The position numbers and the translations under genes were made by a program. Positions 1 to 10,513 of a stretch of 64,000 bases of DNA are shown here, one piece after another; within the stretch, counting starts at the first letter, position 1; every line of letters begins with the position of its first letter. The notes under the pieces are model-generated. The model was not told the DNA's origin, did not search any database, and was given only the letters and a program-made list of their open reading frames with translations. The DNA comes from Colwellia sp. C1TZA3. Lineage in GTDB: Bacteria > Pseudomonadota > Gammaproteobacteria > Enterobacterales > Alteromonadaceae. Where the stretch lies: positions 1-64,000 of the forward strand of contig NZ_VOLS01000010.1 in the NCBI RefSeq assembly GCF_007954265.1. The letters are read 5' to 3'.

Positions 1-550
1 TAAAACTGATCACTTCATTGGCTAAATCGCTGCCATCTGAGGCTTCAAAATGAATGGTAATGTTACCCGGGCTGGCATTAGTAATTGAGGTGTTATTGGT
101 AAAACTGGTGATGGTTAATGCATTGCCGTCTTCAGCTGAGCCATCGCCTGCACTTTTAAACGTTACGGCATTAGAGTCAATACCGTCAACAGTAGCAGTA
201 ATTGAACCATCTCCACTACTTACACCAGCAAGCAAACCTATTTCAGCTTTACCATCAGCACCAGTGCTACTGGTATTAATGTCAGTACTAAAACTTGCCA
301 ACGCTGCATGGCTAATTGAGAAAGTAACTAACTTATCAGATACCGGTGTATTTCCTTGCATCACACTTACTGTCAGCGTTTGAGGTGTCGCTTGAGTAAG
401 GTTTTTATCCGAAATAACTAAAGTAAGAGTTATAGCGTCTGGTGTACTTGCATCACTCTCTGAGGTTTCATCAAACTCACCACTACTACCGCCACAACCA
501 ACTAAAATTGCAAACAGTAAAATCAAACTAAAGTGTTGAAATAGAATCAT
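1..550 (-). CDS. Lipoprotein with Ig-like (invasin-type) repeats, 3' end outside window
   Basis: The open frame runs off the left edge, so only about 183 N-terminal residues are visible. It begins with a hydrophobic signal ending in a lipobox (LVGC, then GGSSGE), so the product should be a lipid-anchored envelope protein. The mature part is Ser/Thr/Asp-rich and looks like bacterial Ig-like domains (TLTVSVMQGNTPVSDKLVTF, later GADGKAEI), as in invasin/intimin-type proteins. An in-frame ATG lies 9 bases upstream (559), but AGGGA sits about 10 bases before the ATG at 550, so 550 is chosen. The exact role (adhesin or surface structural protein) cannot be told from this fragment. Confidence 0.75.
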   Translation of the reverse strand, partial: MILFQHFSLILLFAILVGCGGSSGEFDETSESDASTPDAITLTLVISDKNLTQATPQTLTVSVMQGNTPVSDKLVTFSISHAALASFSTDINTSSTGADGKAEIGLLAGVSSGDGSITATVDGIDSNAVTFKSAGDGSAEDGNALTITSFTNNTSITNASPGNITIHFEASDGSDLANEVISF

Positions 551-1000
551 AAAAAGCATTTCCCTATTGTTTTTATTATTTAATTGGCTCATCTTAACCT
601 AATTTTTGTAAAAAGATCAGTGATTAGCATAAAAAATGTAATTTATTGAGCACTCCTTGCCTGTTAAGTTACTTAAATCGCTGCTATTTTAAGCATACGG
701 GCTGTATTGTTTGTTTAGAAGCGGTCCTAAACAAATAGAAAGCTGTACTCTTGTTCAAGTAAGGCAATTCATTCAAAAAAAACAGCTTAAAATACCCATG
801 ATAAAAAGACTTTATTGCTGTTAACTCTGCGTTGTCCTAGTTCATGCCAAAGATTAAATTTCATTTACTTAGCTTAATTTAGTAGCAAACAAACCAGCAG
901 TAAAAATAATCTCGTAAAATCAACAGCCAAAGCTTTAATCATTTGATTTCTGCTCGTCGCAACAACATAATAAGGTATCGTTCAATAAAAATAGAATAAT
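551..1000. other. Intergenic region between divergent genes
   Basis: About 450 bases separate the minus-strand lipoprotein gene from the plus-strand symporter. The DNA is AT-rich and I see no RNA gene, repeat copy or convincing ORF. Promoters for both flanking genes must lie here, but no strong consensus pair stands out. Confidence 0.5.
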
Positions 1001-2341
1001 ATGGCTGAAAAAAAGCAAGCAAGTTTAACTGCTCGAATTGTTACCGGTATGGTTGCGGGTATTCTCACTGGCACAATTTTACAATGGTTAATGCCTGATG
1101 GCTCTGATCTCGTTATTCCTTTATACCTCTTTGATTTTTCAGTCCGCGGTTTTTTAGTTGATGGTGTTTTTGAAGTTATTGGCCAAGTATTTATTTCGAG
1201 TTTACAAATGTTAGTGGTGCCTTTAGTGTTCGTTTCGTTAATTTGCGGGACGTGTTCACTAAAAGACACCACTAAGCTAGGTCGAATTGGTGGTAAATCC
1301 ATCGGCCTATATTTAATCACAACAGCTATCGCTATTAGCTTTGCTATGGGCTTAGCTTTACTGGTGAGTCCAGGTGAAGGCGTAAATATGACCGCAGGTA
1401 CAACCTTTACCAGTCGAGAAGCCCCTTCACTTGCTCAAACCATTATTCAAATGTTCCCCAGTAATCCATTTGCCGCCTTTGCTCAAGGCAATATGCTGCA
1501 AGTGATTATTTTTGCTTTATTGTTTGGTATCGCCATTGCACTTTCTGGCAAACCGGGCGAACGTGTTGCTGCACTTTTTGAAGATATGAGTGTTGTGGTC
1601 ATGCGTCTTGTTACTATCTTGATGAACATTGCGCCTTATGGTGTATTTTGTTTGTTAGCTGGTTTATTTACTGATGTGTCATTAAGTACCTTTGGCAATT
1701 TGTTAGAGTATTTCTTTGTGGTATTTTTTGCATTATTACTGCATGCCTTTGTCACCTACCCTGTTTTACTTAAACTATTCACCGGATTAAATCCCGTAAT
1801 ATTTTTAAAGAAAATGCGTGATACCGTTATTTTTGCATTTTCAACCTCAAGCAGTAATGCAACATTGCCCATTACCTTAGAGACAACGACAAAGAAAATG
1901 GGGGTTAAAAACTCCATCGCCTCATTTACTGTGCCATTAGGTGCCACCATTAATATGGACGGTACGGCAATTATGCAAGGGGTTGCTACAGTATTTATCG
2001 CACAAGTATTTAGCCAAGATTTAACCCTTACTGATTACTTAATGGTGATATTAACCGCAACATTGGCATCAATTGGTACGGCGGGAGTCCCCGGTGTTGG
2101 CTTAATCATGTTAGCTATGGTGTTAGAACAAGTCGGTTTACCTGTTGAAGGCATTGCGCTAATTATTGGTGTAGACCGCTTATTAGATATGACACGCACC
2201 GCGGTTAACGTGACGGGTGATAGTATGGTAACGATTATTGTCGGTAAATCTGAAGATCAGTTTGATGAAGCGGTGTTTAACGACCCTAACGCGGGTAAAA
2301 ACATCGAAGATATCGACTTTCATCACTTGAATAACCGTTAA
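1001..2341 (+). CDS. Dicarboxylate/amino acid:cation symporter (DAACS/SLC1 family)
   Basis: A 446-residue inner-membrane carrier of the family containing GltP, GltT and DctA, which imports glutamate, aspartate or C4-dicarboxylates with Na+ or H+. Seen: many hydrophobic segments; the serine-rich re-entrant loop (TSSSNATLP, near residues 280-288); the NMDGTA motif near 317-322; and the late motif DRLLDMTRTAVNVTGDSM. These are the substrate- and cation-binding signatures of the family and the length is normal. It is a single-gene unit followed by a strong terminator. Family membership is secure; the substrate cannot be decided from sequence alone. Confidence 0.93.
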   Translation: MAEKKQASLTARIVTGMVAGILTGTILQWLMPDGSDLVIPLYLFDFSVRGFLVDGVFEVIGQVFISSLQMLVVPLVFVSLICGTCSLKDTTKLGRIGGKSIGLYLITTAIAISFAMGLALLVSPGEGVNMTAGTTFTSREAPSLAQTIIQMFPSNPFAAFAQGNMLQVIIFALLFGIAIALSGKPGERVAALFEDMSVVVMRLVTILMNIAPYGVFCLLAGLFTDVSLSTFGNLLEYFFVVFFALLLHAFVTYPVLLKLFTGLNPVIFLKKMRDTVIFAFSTSSSNATLPITLETTTKKMGVKNSIASFTVPLGATINMDGTAIMQGVATVFIAQVFSQDLTLTDYLMVILTATLASIGTAGVPGVGLIMLAMVLEQVGLPVEGIALIIGVDRLLDMTRTAVNVTGDSMVTIIVGKSEDQFDEAVFNDPNAGKNIEDIDFHHLNNR

Positions 2342-2361
2342 TTATCAGACAGCTAACATAC

Positions 2362-2390
2362 AAAAAGGGCGCTTAACAGCGCCCTTTTTC
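2362..2390 (+). terminator. Rho-independent terminator after the symporter gene
   Basis: An A-run, the stem GGGCGC...GCGCCC and a T-run form an 11-bp arm hairpin with a 6-base loop, 20 bases past the symporter stop. The A-run makes it potentially bidirectional. Confidence 0.9.
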
Positions 2391-2431
2391 TTGGTAGTAA
2401 ATATTTACAATAAACGATATATTTGTGGTAA

Positions 2432-2588
2432 TACCAATCCCATTAAGTTATTGCTCACTTGTACTAGTTAAAATAGCTCAAGGCTGTGTTGCTCTCACTC
2501 CCAATAGCCAGCTATTGCTCAATCGAGCGCCTTACCTTGAGTTATTTTTCCTGCGCACAACAAGATCACAAACTTAATGGAACTGGTA
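2432..2588 (+). repeat. Family A MITE-like repeat, copy 1
   Basis: 157-bp non-coding repeat with imperfect inverted ends (TACCAATCCCATTAAGTT / AACTTAATGGAACTGGTA) and a flanking TAA duplication (2429-2431 and 2589-2591). The interior folds back on itself (AAAATAGCTCAAGG versus CCTTGAGTTATTTT). It lies between the symporter terminator and the 3' end of kdsA. Confidence 0.9.
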
Positions 2589-2617
2589 TAATACCAAGTC
2601 GTAACTGACTGTTGCTA

Positions 2618-2693
2618 CCGACTTAGTAAAATTAACCATATTTAATTTACCTGGCGCTTAACCCGATGATATAAGCTTAATTTTCTAAGTCGG
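2618..2693. repeat. Spaced inverted repeat downstream of kdsA
   Basis: Arms 2618-2635 and 2677-2693 (CCGACTTAG...AATTAA and its complement) match over 17 bases with one extra base, spaced by about 41 bases. It lies just past the kdsA stop, so it may act as a 3' structure for that operon, but there is no T-run. Confidence 0.5.
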
Positions 2694-2703
2694 AGTATCT
2701 TAT

Positions 2704-3564
<861 letters not shown>

Positions 3565-3584
3565 CTAGTAGATTAGCGGCGATT

Positions 3585-4847
3585 CTAGCTGCCAATAATT
3601 CTTAATAACTGGCCACATAGCCATGCCATATAAGTACCTAATGCATAACCAAAAACGGCTAACAAAACCCCAACAGGTGCAAGCGATGGATGAAATGCCG
3701 ATGCAATAACCGGTGCCGATGCTGCGCCGCCAATATTGGCTTTACTACCAACCGCTAAATAAAATACCGGCGCTTTAATATACTTACGTACTGCAAATAA
3801 TAAGCCTACGTGCACGGCCATCCATATTAAGCCAATCACCATATATTTAGGCGCTTCTACAATTTGTGTAATATCCATATGCAAACCGATAGTAGCGACT
3901 AAAATATAAAGAAAACTACTGCCAACCTTTGAGGCGCCTACCGCCTCTAGTTTTCTAACTTTAGTAAAGGACAGTGCTAAACCAATAGTGGTAACCAGTA
4001 CGATGATCCAAAATAATTTACTGTGTAAACTAAATTTCTTTAACTCAGGATAGCTGTTTTGAAAAAATGGTACTAAATAATCAGCCGCTAAGTGTGCCAA
4101 ACCGGCAGCACCAAAGCCAACCGCTAAAATGAGCATATAATCTTTCAGTTCAGGTTGTTTTGAACTTTCTTTCGTTTCAGCTTCAACTTTTTCAATCAGT
4201 CGGTCAATACTTGAGGTATCTGCACCATTTTTTGCGTCAATGCGCTTATGGTTCGCCGCCATATACAGTAAAATAGCCATCCAAATATTGGCAACAACAA
4301 TATCTACCGTCACCATAATAGTAAATATTTTACCATCCGCACCATAAATTTCTTTCATAGCAAGCATGTTTGCGCCGCCGCCAATCCAACTACCCGCTAG
4401 TGCAGCCATACCTCGCCATACCGCGTCTGGGCCGGAAACCCCGATTAATTCAGGCCAAACAGCTGAAACAATTAACAGTGCCAGTGGGCCGCCAATAATC
4501 ACGCCAACGGTACCAGTTAAAAACATAATAATGGCTTTACTACCTAAGCCGGCGATGGCTTTAATATCAATGCTAAGCGTCAATAAAACTAAACAAGCGG
4601 GTAATAAATAATATTTTGCTACTTCATCAACTTGACTGACTTGTGCACTAACAATACCAAAAGTATTTAATAGTGATGGTAACAAATAGCACATTAACAG
4701 TGCGGGCACATACTTATAAAATGAGCGACAAGCAGGGTTACTGCTGTTTGAGGTATAAAAAACAAAGCCTAAAATTAGCGCTAGAATTCCAAGTACTGTG
4801 GCGTCGTTGGTGATCAATGGCATGCTAGCCACAACTGAATCTTGCAT
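3585..4847 (-). CDS. DUF819-family multi-pass membrane protein (YjcL-like)
   Basis: A 420-residue polytopic inner-membrane protein recognised as the DUF819 family from its strings of hydrophobic segments and the blocks GSWIGGGANMLAMKEIYG and AVGSKANIGGAASAPV. The small-residue, glycine-rich half-repeats suggest a two-fold transporter-like architecture; the family has no firmly established substrate. A charged cytosolic loop lies near residues 200-230. It sits between sirB1 and kdsA, 35 bases upstream of kdsA, so it is probably co-transcribed with kdsA although it is not part of the widely conserved cluster. Confidence 0.85.
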   Translation of the reverse strand: MQDSVVASMPLITNDATVLGILALILGFVFYTSNSSNPACRSFYKYVPALLMCYLLPSLLNTFGIVSAQVSQVDEVAKYYLLPACLVLLTLSIDIKAIAGLGSKAIIMFLTGTVGVIIGGPLALLIVSAVWPELIGVSGPDAVWRGMAALAGSWIGGGANMLAMKEIYGADGKIFTIMVTVDIVVANIWMAILLYMAANHKRIDAKNGADTSSIDRLIEKVEAETKESSKQPELKDYMLILAVGFGAAGLAHLAADYLVPFFQNSYPELKKFSLHSKLFWIIVLVTTIGLALSFTKVRKLEAVGASKVGSSFLYILVATIGLHMDITQIVEAPKYMVIGLIWMAVHVGLLFAVRKYIKAPVFYLAVGSKANIGGAASAPVIASAFHPSLAPVGVLLAVFGYALGTYMAWLCGQLLRIIGS

Positions 4848-4933
4848 TACTTATCCTTATAATTTTTCTAGGTTATGGTGTTATTATTCTTCTTCTAGAT
4901 GACTCTTAAACCAACTTAAAGCAGTAAGTTTTG

Positions 4934-5734
4934 TTAATGCAATATGGTATCTGCAATTGAAATCTTATCTAACTGCAATTTTAATAGCTGCGCAGCGGGA
5001 TCTTTGGGGCATTGCTCAACAAAGTATTGGTAGTCGTCATAGGCGACTTTAAAGCAATCGAGTTGATGTAATAAAAAGCCACGATCGCGACGTTCAAAGG
5101 GATCATTTGGATTTAGTGCCAATAGCATATCAACACACTTTAGCGCGTTATCATAAGCTTGTTCTCGTATAAAAGCCGCTTTTAGACTTGTGATATGTTC
5201 AAGCACTAGGCTTTCTTGTTTCATTATATCTAGAGTGACTTCAAATGGATCACCTGAAATTTCACTCATGCGAGTATCAAGCTCATGCCAATTTAGCGAC
5301 TCACCGGTAACGGGGTCGAAAATAATGGCGTAACTGTCATCACAAATAATTCTTAACATGGCTTTTTCTGGTACAAAAACAATGTCCGTCTGACAATCAC
5401 AAGCATTAGCGACATAAGCAATAAGTACCGATTTTAAAATCGGTGAAACTAGTTTATGCGTTAACGCTGATGACACCTGATATGACATTACGGGCCAATT
5501 TTGCTGCTGTTTATCGATAAAAAGTTGATCAATAAACAAAGCATTAATCAGTACCTCAGCACGTTCAATAGGATCTTGTATTTCATCCGTTTCGCCTTGG
5601 CAATAACCCACTAGGTCATCCAGTTCACTTTGAATAGCCGTTTTTTTGCCAAAAATAAACTCTTCTATTAATAAAAAAGTTTGTAATAGTTCATTTTCTT
5701 CAGATTTAATTTCTGATAACAACAAGTCGTTCAT
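4934..5734 (-). CDS. sirB1: SirB1-family protein (transglutaminase-like fold with C-terminal TPR)
   Basis: A 266-residue soluble protein of the SirB1 family that accompanies prfA-prmC-kdsA in gammaproteobacteria. The N-terminal two thirds correspond to the SirB1 transglutaminase-like domain; the last part (ALKCVDMLLALNPNDPFERRDRGFLLHQL) is a TPR-like helical repeat. The catalytic Cys/His pair of true transglutaminases is not obvious, so enzymatic activity should not be assumed. Biochemical function is unknown in the family. The call rests on domain resemblance and on the conserved position after sirB2. Confidence 0.85.
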   Translation of the reverse strand: MNDLLLSEIKSEENELLQTFLLIEEFIFGKKTAIQSELDDLVGYCQGETDEIQDPIERAEVLINALFIDQLFIDKQQQNWPVMSYQVSSALTHKLVSPILKSVLIAYVANACDCQTDIVFVPEKAMLRIICDDSYAIIFDPVTGESLNWHELDTRMSEISGDPFEVTLDIMKQESLVLEHITSLKAAFIREQAYDNALKCVDMLLALNPNDPFERRDRGFLLHQLDCFKVAYDDYQYFVEQCPKDPAAQLLKLQLDKISIADTILH

Positions 5735-5773
5735 GCATACTCGATTAATGGATTTGGTAATAATTTTAGTGGC

Positions 5774-6148
5774 TTATAAGCCAGCTAAAAATACGGTTTC
5801 CTTGCTGATGGCGATACGAACAATTAGCATTACCCAGCCTATTGCGCCCAGAAAGCCAATAATTTGCATAGCACGATTTCGCGCCAATTTCAGGGTGTAG
5901 TAACCGGTAAAAATATAAGCAAACACGGCAAACAGTTTTTCGGCAAACCAGAGTTGTTCTATTGGATTTATCGCTAGCTGAATCGATAACGCAATCCCAA
6001 GACCCAGTAACAGGGTATCGATAATATGTGGGGCAATTTTCAGCCATTTCAATGTTAATTTATTTGAATGAGCTAACGTTAAGGCAAAACGAAAAGTAAA
6101 AAGTAAAACACTGATCACCGCAATGGTCATATGTAAATGTTTAAGCAT
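5774..6148 (-). CDS. sirB2: SirB2-family membrane protein
   Basis: A small integral membrane protein (124 residues from the ATG at 6148) with about four hydrophobic helices, typical of SirB2. The open frame extends to 6208 inside prmC, but ATG 6148 (MLKHLHMTIAVIS) matches where SirB2 proteins begin and has GGAA a few bases upstream, so I use it. It sits between prmC and sirB1, the conserved order of this cluster. The name comes from an old link to Salmonella invasion regulation; its molecular role is not known. Confidence 0.85.
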   Translation of the reverse strand: MLKHLHMTIAVISVLLFTFRFALTLAHSNKLTLKWLKIAPHIIDTLLLGLGIALSIQLAINPIEQLWFAEKLFAVFAYIFTGYYTLKLARNRAMQIIGFLGAIGWVMLIVRIAISKETVFLAGL

Positions 6149-6186
6149 GATGGATTCCGTTAAGTTAATTTTGTAATTTTTGTGCT

Positions 6187-7077
6187 TTATGCCGAGTAAC
6201 AAGCCCAAGTAACTCGGTCATTGTGACTGTAATCTTTCATTGTTTGGATTTCGCTATAAGCTAAATCTGCTAAAATTATTTGCACCATTTTGCTTTGCTC
6301 AAAGCCATGCTCAATATACAAAAAGCCACCAGGCTTTAAAAAATTAAGCGCGTGGCAGGCAATAATTTTAATATCAGCTAAGCCATTGTCCGCAGCAACT
6401 AATGCGGTTTTAGGCTCGTATTTAACATCCCCTTCATTCAGGTGGTGATCATTCTCATCAATATACGGGGGATTGCTAACAATAATATCGAAGCGTTTAT
6501 CTTCAGCAACCTGATTAAACCAATCACTTTGATAAATATTAACCTGTGTTAGCGCTAAATTATCAGCATTACTCTTGGCCAACGCAACTGCCTCATTGCT
6601 ATAGTCTACCGCTTCTATTTGCCATTGAGGTCGCTCAGAGGCTAAAGCTAAGGCAATAGCACCAGTACCTGTGCCTAAATCTAAACAACTTAAGCGTGCT
6701 GCTCGATGATGAGTTAACACCAGTTCAACTAGTACTTCAGTATCTGGACGCGGAATTAATGTCGCAGGTGACACTTGCAGGGGTAATGACCAAAACTCAC
6801 GCAGTTTAACGATATAAGCGATAGGTTCGCCCTGAACTCTCCGTAACATCAGTTCAGCAAATTGTTTTGCTTGGCTTGTAGATAGCTTATGCTCTGGCCA
6901 GGTTAATAAAAAACTTCGCGCTTTAGCAATCACAAAGCAAATTAATATTTCAGTATCTAATTTGCTGCTATCAGAGTAAGGCAACAAAAGTTGCTGACCA
7001 AAAGTAGTTAATTTAGCCAAGGTCATCGATGATAAATCTTCAACCGATAACCTTTGTGCTACAGCTAATTCAATCAC
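6187..7077 (-). CDS. prmC: Release factor glutamine N5-methyltransferase PrmC (HemK)
   Basis: PrmC uses S-adenosylmethionine to methylate the glutamine of the GGQ motif of release factors 1 and 2. The 296 residues show a helical N-terminal recognition domain, the SAM-binding loop (CLDLGTGTGAIALALA) and the catalytic NPPY motif near residue 201. The start is a GTG that overlaps the prfA stop codon in TAGTG, implying translational coupling with its own substrate protein, release factor 1. Identity is secure. Confidence 0.97.
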   Translation of the reverse strand: MIELAVAQRLSVEDLSSMTLAKLTTFGQQLLLPYSDSSKLDTEILICFVIAKARSFLLTWPEHKLSTSQAKQFAELMLRRVQGEPIAYIVKLREFWSLPLQVSPATLIPRPDTEVLVELVLTHHRAARLSCLDLGTGTGAIALALASERPQWQIEAVDYSNEAVALAKSNADNLALTQVNIYQSDWFNQVAEDKRFDIIVSNPPYIDENDHHLNEGDVKYEPKTALVAADNGLADIKIIACHALNFLKPGGFLYIEHGFEQSKMVQIILADLAYSEIQTMKDYSHNDRVTWACYSA

Positions 7078-8165
7078 TAATGCTGCTCAGCAAGCTCTGC
7101 TAATAGATCAGCCTGACTTTCTTGCATAATCGGTTCAAGTACTAAGTGCAAATTACCTTCCATGATTTCATTTAAACGATAAAGTGTTAAGTTGATACGA
7201 TGATCACTCATACGCCCTTGCGGGAAGTTATAGGTACGAATTCGCTCAGAACGATCGCCACTAGCCACTAAGTTACGACGAGAAGACTCTTCTTCACTAC
7301 GGCGTTTTTCATCTTCTATTTGCTGTAAGCGAGCTTGTAATACTGACATCGCTTGCGCACGGTTTTTATGCTGAGAGCGCTGGTCCTGACATTCAACCGC
7401 CACACCACTTGGAATATGGGTAATACGAATAGCTGAATCGGTTTTGTTCACGTGTTGTCCACCTGCACCAGAGGCACGAAAAGTATCTATTTTTAAGTCA
7501 GCTTTATTGATTTCAATGGCTTGTGACTCTGGAATTTCTGGCATTACAACCACAGTACAAGCAGAGGTGTGCACACGCCCTTGTGATTCAGTTTCAGGTA
7601 CACGCTGTACTCGATGACCGCCAGACTCGTACTTCATTTGGCCGTAAACACCGACACCGTTAACTTTAACAATAACTTCTTTAAAACCGCCCTGCTCACT
7701 TTCGTTGGAGTTCATCACTTCGATTTTCCAACCTTGCTTTTCAGCATAACGGCTATACATACGAAATAAATCGCCAGCAAAAATAGCCGCTTCATCACCG
7801 CCAGCGCCAGCGCGAATTTCAACAAAACAGTTATTATCGTCTTTTGGATCACGAGGCAAGAGTAAAACTTGCAGTTCCTCGGTCATTTTCTCTACCGATT
7901 TCTTCGCCGACTTAAACTCTTCTTGCGCCATTTCACGCATATCAGGGTCTTCATCCTTGAGCATTTCTTCTGCCGCAGCAAAATCATTCTCGGCATCTTG
8001 AAAGCGATGAAAAGCAGAGGTTACTACTTCTAATTGTGAAAATTCTTTCGATAAGGCTTGAAATTTCTCTTGATTGGCAATCGTTTCAGGATCAGACAAC
8101 AACGCTTGTACTTCTTCAAAGCGTTCGACAAGTATCTCAAGTTTTTGGTAAACAGATTTATTCAT
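7077..8165 (-). CDS. prfA: Peptide chain release factor 1
   Basis: RF1 reads UAA and UAG stop codons and triggers hydrolysis of the peptidyl-tRNA ester bond. The 362 residues carry the GGQ motif ([15 protein letters not shown], near 234-236), whose glutamine is methylated by the product of the next gene. The stop-recognition tripeptide sits in [15 protein letters not shown] (PET, fitting the PxT pattern of RF1, near 188-190). Length and domain order are normal. Its stop overlaps the prmC start. Confidence 0.98.
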   Translation of the reverse strand: MNKSVYQKLEILVERFEEVQALLSDPETIANQEKFQALSKEFSQLEVVTSAFHRFQDAENDFAAAEEMLKDEDPDMREMAQEEFKSAKKSVEKMTEELQVLLLPRDPKDDNNCFVEIRAGAGGDEAAIFAGDLFRMYSRYAEKQGWKIEVMNSNESEQGGFKEVIVKVNGVGVYGQMKYESGGHRVQRVPETESQGRVHTSACTVVVMPEIPESQAIEINKADLKIDTFRASGAGGQHVNKTDSAIRITHIPSGVAVECQDQRSQHKNRAQAMSVLQARLQQIEDEKRRSEEESSRRNLVASGDRSERIRTYNFPQGRMSDHRINLTLYRLNEIMEGNLHLVLEPIMQESQADLLAELAEQH

Positions 8166-8353
8166 TAAATGATCTTATATAGTCAATGATTGATGAATTA
8201 TCCGCGCATTATATTCGACTATGCGGGTAATTTATACTAAATAGGCGAGCAAGCAAGCAGTATAAAGAGCTTAGCTAAGAGTTTCAACGGGTGTGAAGAT
8301 AGTGCTAGGTAAATTATTGCTCGCTTAAATCAATGACTGAGCAAACTCGGTCG

Positions 8354-9622
8354 CTATTCTTGATGGTCAATATCAAAAATATCGCGTAAATAAATAAGTC
8401 TATCTAACTCGCCACCTTGTGCGGCCGATTGAATAGCACTAGTAGGTGCATGCATAAACTTATTAGTTAGCTTAGTGGCAAGCTCAGCAATTACCGCTTC
8501 CGGTTTTTTGTTCGCTGCTAACTGTTGCATAGCTTTTTCGAGTAATTGGTCACGGTTTTCTAAACACTGTTTTCGATATGAAATCACGGTATCCTGAGTA
8601 TTTAAGCCTCTAAGCCATGACATAAAAACAGATGATTGATCAGAAACAATACCTTCTGCTAATACCGCTTCTTTGCGGCGATTATTTAAATTTTTTGCAA
8701 TAATATTTTGTAAGTCATCAACGGTGTAAAGAAATACATCCTCAAGGTCTGAAACCTGCTCTTCAATATCACGAGGCACAGCCAAATCAACCATAAACAT
8801 TGGCCGATGCTTTCTTTTCATTAAGGCCTTTTCCACCATACCTTTACCTATAATGGGTAAAGTACTGCCGGTAGAGCTGATGACAATATCAGCGCTGGAC
8901 ATCATTTCTGGGATTTGTGCCAGCGTTATAACATCGGCACCAAATTTTTTCGCCATATTTTCAGCGCGAATTAAGGTCCGGTTTGCCACAGTAATGTGGC
9001 CAACATTATTTTCATATAAGTGCTTAGCGACTAATTCGATAGTTTCCCCAGCACCCACTAACAAGACCCGAGTTTTATCTAAACTGGCAAAAATGTGTTT
9101 TGCTAAATTAACCGCAGCAAAAGCAACAGAAACCGCACTTGCGCCTATTTCGGTATCAGTTCTCACTTGTTTAGCAACGCCAAACGTACGTTGAAAAAGA
9201 CGGTCCATCACTAACGCCATTGAACCGGCCGCTTTAGCTTGTTTGTAGGCTTGTTTCATTTGCCCTAATATTTGTGGCTCTCCCAGTACGAGGGAGTCTA
9301 AGCCACAAGCAACACGCATCATATGATTAACGGCTTGTTGATCTTGATGCCAATATAAACTGGGCGTTATAGTAGACGCAGGTACATTGTGATGTTGCAC
9401 TAGCCAATGCACTAAACGCTCTTGCGTTAAGGTAATATCTCCCTCTTGTACGATATATAACTCAGTTCGATTACAGGTAGATAAAATCGCGGCTTCCTTG
9501 CAATCTACTGAATGAATCAGTTCCTGCAAAGCCGAACTCAAGTTATCAGGGTTAAATGATATTTTTTCCCTAATAGCCACTGGAGCGGTTTTATGATTGA
9601 TACCTAATGCAACTATCGACAT
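8354..9622 (-). CDS. hemA: Glutamyl-tRNA reductase
   Basis: HemA reduces glutamyl-tRNA with NADPH to glutamate-1-semialdehyde, the committed step of the C5 route to heme. From ATG 9622 (MSIVALGINHKTAPV) the protein has 422 residues. The catalytic cysteine lies in LSTCNRTELYIV near residue 50, the glutamyl-binding block is GLDSLVLGEPQILGQ, and the NADPH domain has VLLVGAGETIELVA. The open frame extends 13 codons upstream, but those residues are not family-like. It is first in the hemA-prfA-prmC cluster and divergent from lolB, matching the E. coli arrangement. Confidence 0.97.
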   Translation of the reverse strand: MSIVALGINHKTAPVAIREKISFNPDNLSSALQELIHSVDCKEAAILSTCNRTELYIVQEGDITLTQERLVHWLVQHHNVPASTITPSLYWHQDQQAVNHMMRVACGLDSLVLGEPQILGQMKQAYKQAKAAGSMALVMDRLFQRTFGVAKQVRTDTEIGASAVSVAFAAVNLAKHIFASLDKTRVLLVGAGETIELVAKHLYENNVGHITVANRTLIRAENMAKKFGADVITLAQIPEMMSSADIVISSTGSTLPIIGKGMVEKALMKRKHRPMFMVDLAVPRDIEEQVSDLEDVFLYTVDDLQNIIAKNLNNRRKEAVLAEGIVSDQSSVFMSWLRGLNTQDTVISYRKQCLENRDQLLEKAMQQLAANKKPEAVIAELATKLTNKFMHAPTSAIQSAAQGGELDRLIYLRDIFDIDHQE

Positions 9623-9888
9623 ATGAATATATTGAGTCCAAAAAATGTTAATGGCCGGCAATGTCTGCGGCGGATGACTATTATCTTACGGTTGATTATA
9701 CGCTTGTAATGGCTATTCGGCGCAATTATCAGTTAGATATTGAAAAAAACCTATGATCTGAGATAAAAAATCGCGATAATTTTACGTAAGATCACCTTAA
9801 ATTGAAAGCATGCCGTCATATGTTTTCGTTATTTGTTGTTTCTCTTGATGAAGCAAAGCTTATTTAATTCGTTCAACTCAGGAATGCT

Positions 9889-10503
9889 ATGTACAGTAAA
9901 CGACTCATTACGCTATTTTTTGTCAGTATATTAAGTGCTTGTAGTAGCATCAACGACATACCCGTAGAGAAAAATCAAACAAACCAAGATATTGCTACAC
10001 GCAACCAACAAGTATCACAACTAAATAGCTGGACCATCGCGGGGAAGATAGCCTTTATAAATAGCCAAAAGCGCCAAAGTGCGTCATTGCATTGGCAAAG
10101 AAATGCCGCGGATAAAACCGAGTCATTAAATTTATCGACTTTATTTGGTATTAAGGTCTTAGCACTTACTCGACAGCAAGATAACTTTGTTTTAGAAGTT
10201 GATGGCAATCTTTATAATACTAAAGATTTAGACCATTTAATTTATACACTTACCGGCTTAGATTTACCGACGCGTGCCATGAGTCATTGGCTGAAAGGTT
10301 TAGCTTTTTTAGCTACTGACAAGATAGATTACCATGCAAAAACTCAACTACCACAATCTTTAACCAGTTATTACAATAATAAAAACTGGTTGATAAAATA
10401 CAATAAATATCATCACATTGGACCATTTCAATTGGCTAAACAGCTAACGATTATTCAAGGCGATTTACGGATAAAAATTGTCATTCATTCATGGAAAGTT
10501 TAA
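9889..10503 (+). CDS. lolB: Outer membrane lipoprotein carrier-receptor LolB
   Basis: LolB receives lipoproteins from the periplasmic carrier LolA and inserts them into the inner leaflet of the outer membrane. The 204-residue product has a signal peptide ending in lipobox LSAC with Cys18, followed by a LolA/LolB-type beta-barrel-like region (SWTIAGKIAF, SASLHWQR, LDLPTRAMSHWLKG). AGGAA precedes the ATG. Its position between hemA and ispE is the conserved gammaproteobacterial order, which supports a somewhat divergent sequence. Confidence 0.93.
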   Translation: MYSKRLITLFFVSILSACSSINDIPVEKNQTNQDIATRNQQVSQLNSWTIAGKIAFINSQKRQSASLHWQRNAADKTESLNLSTLFGIKVLALTRQQDNFVLEVDGNLYNTKDLDHLIYTLTGLDLPTRAMSHWLKGLAFLATDKIDYHAKTQLPQSLTSYYNNKNWLIKYNKYHHIGPFQLAKQLTIIQGDLRIKIVIHSWKV

Positions 10504-10513
10504 CGAGGTCATC

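Noticed and set aside
6149-6208. Longer SirB2 with 20 extra N-terminal residues
   Set aside because: The extension overlaps prmC and lacks family resemblance; ATG 6148 fits better.
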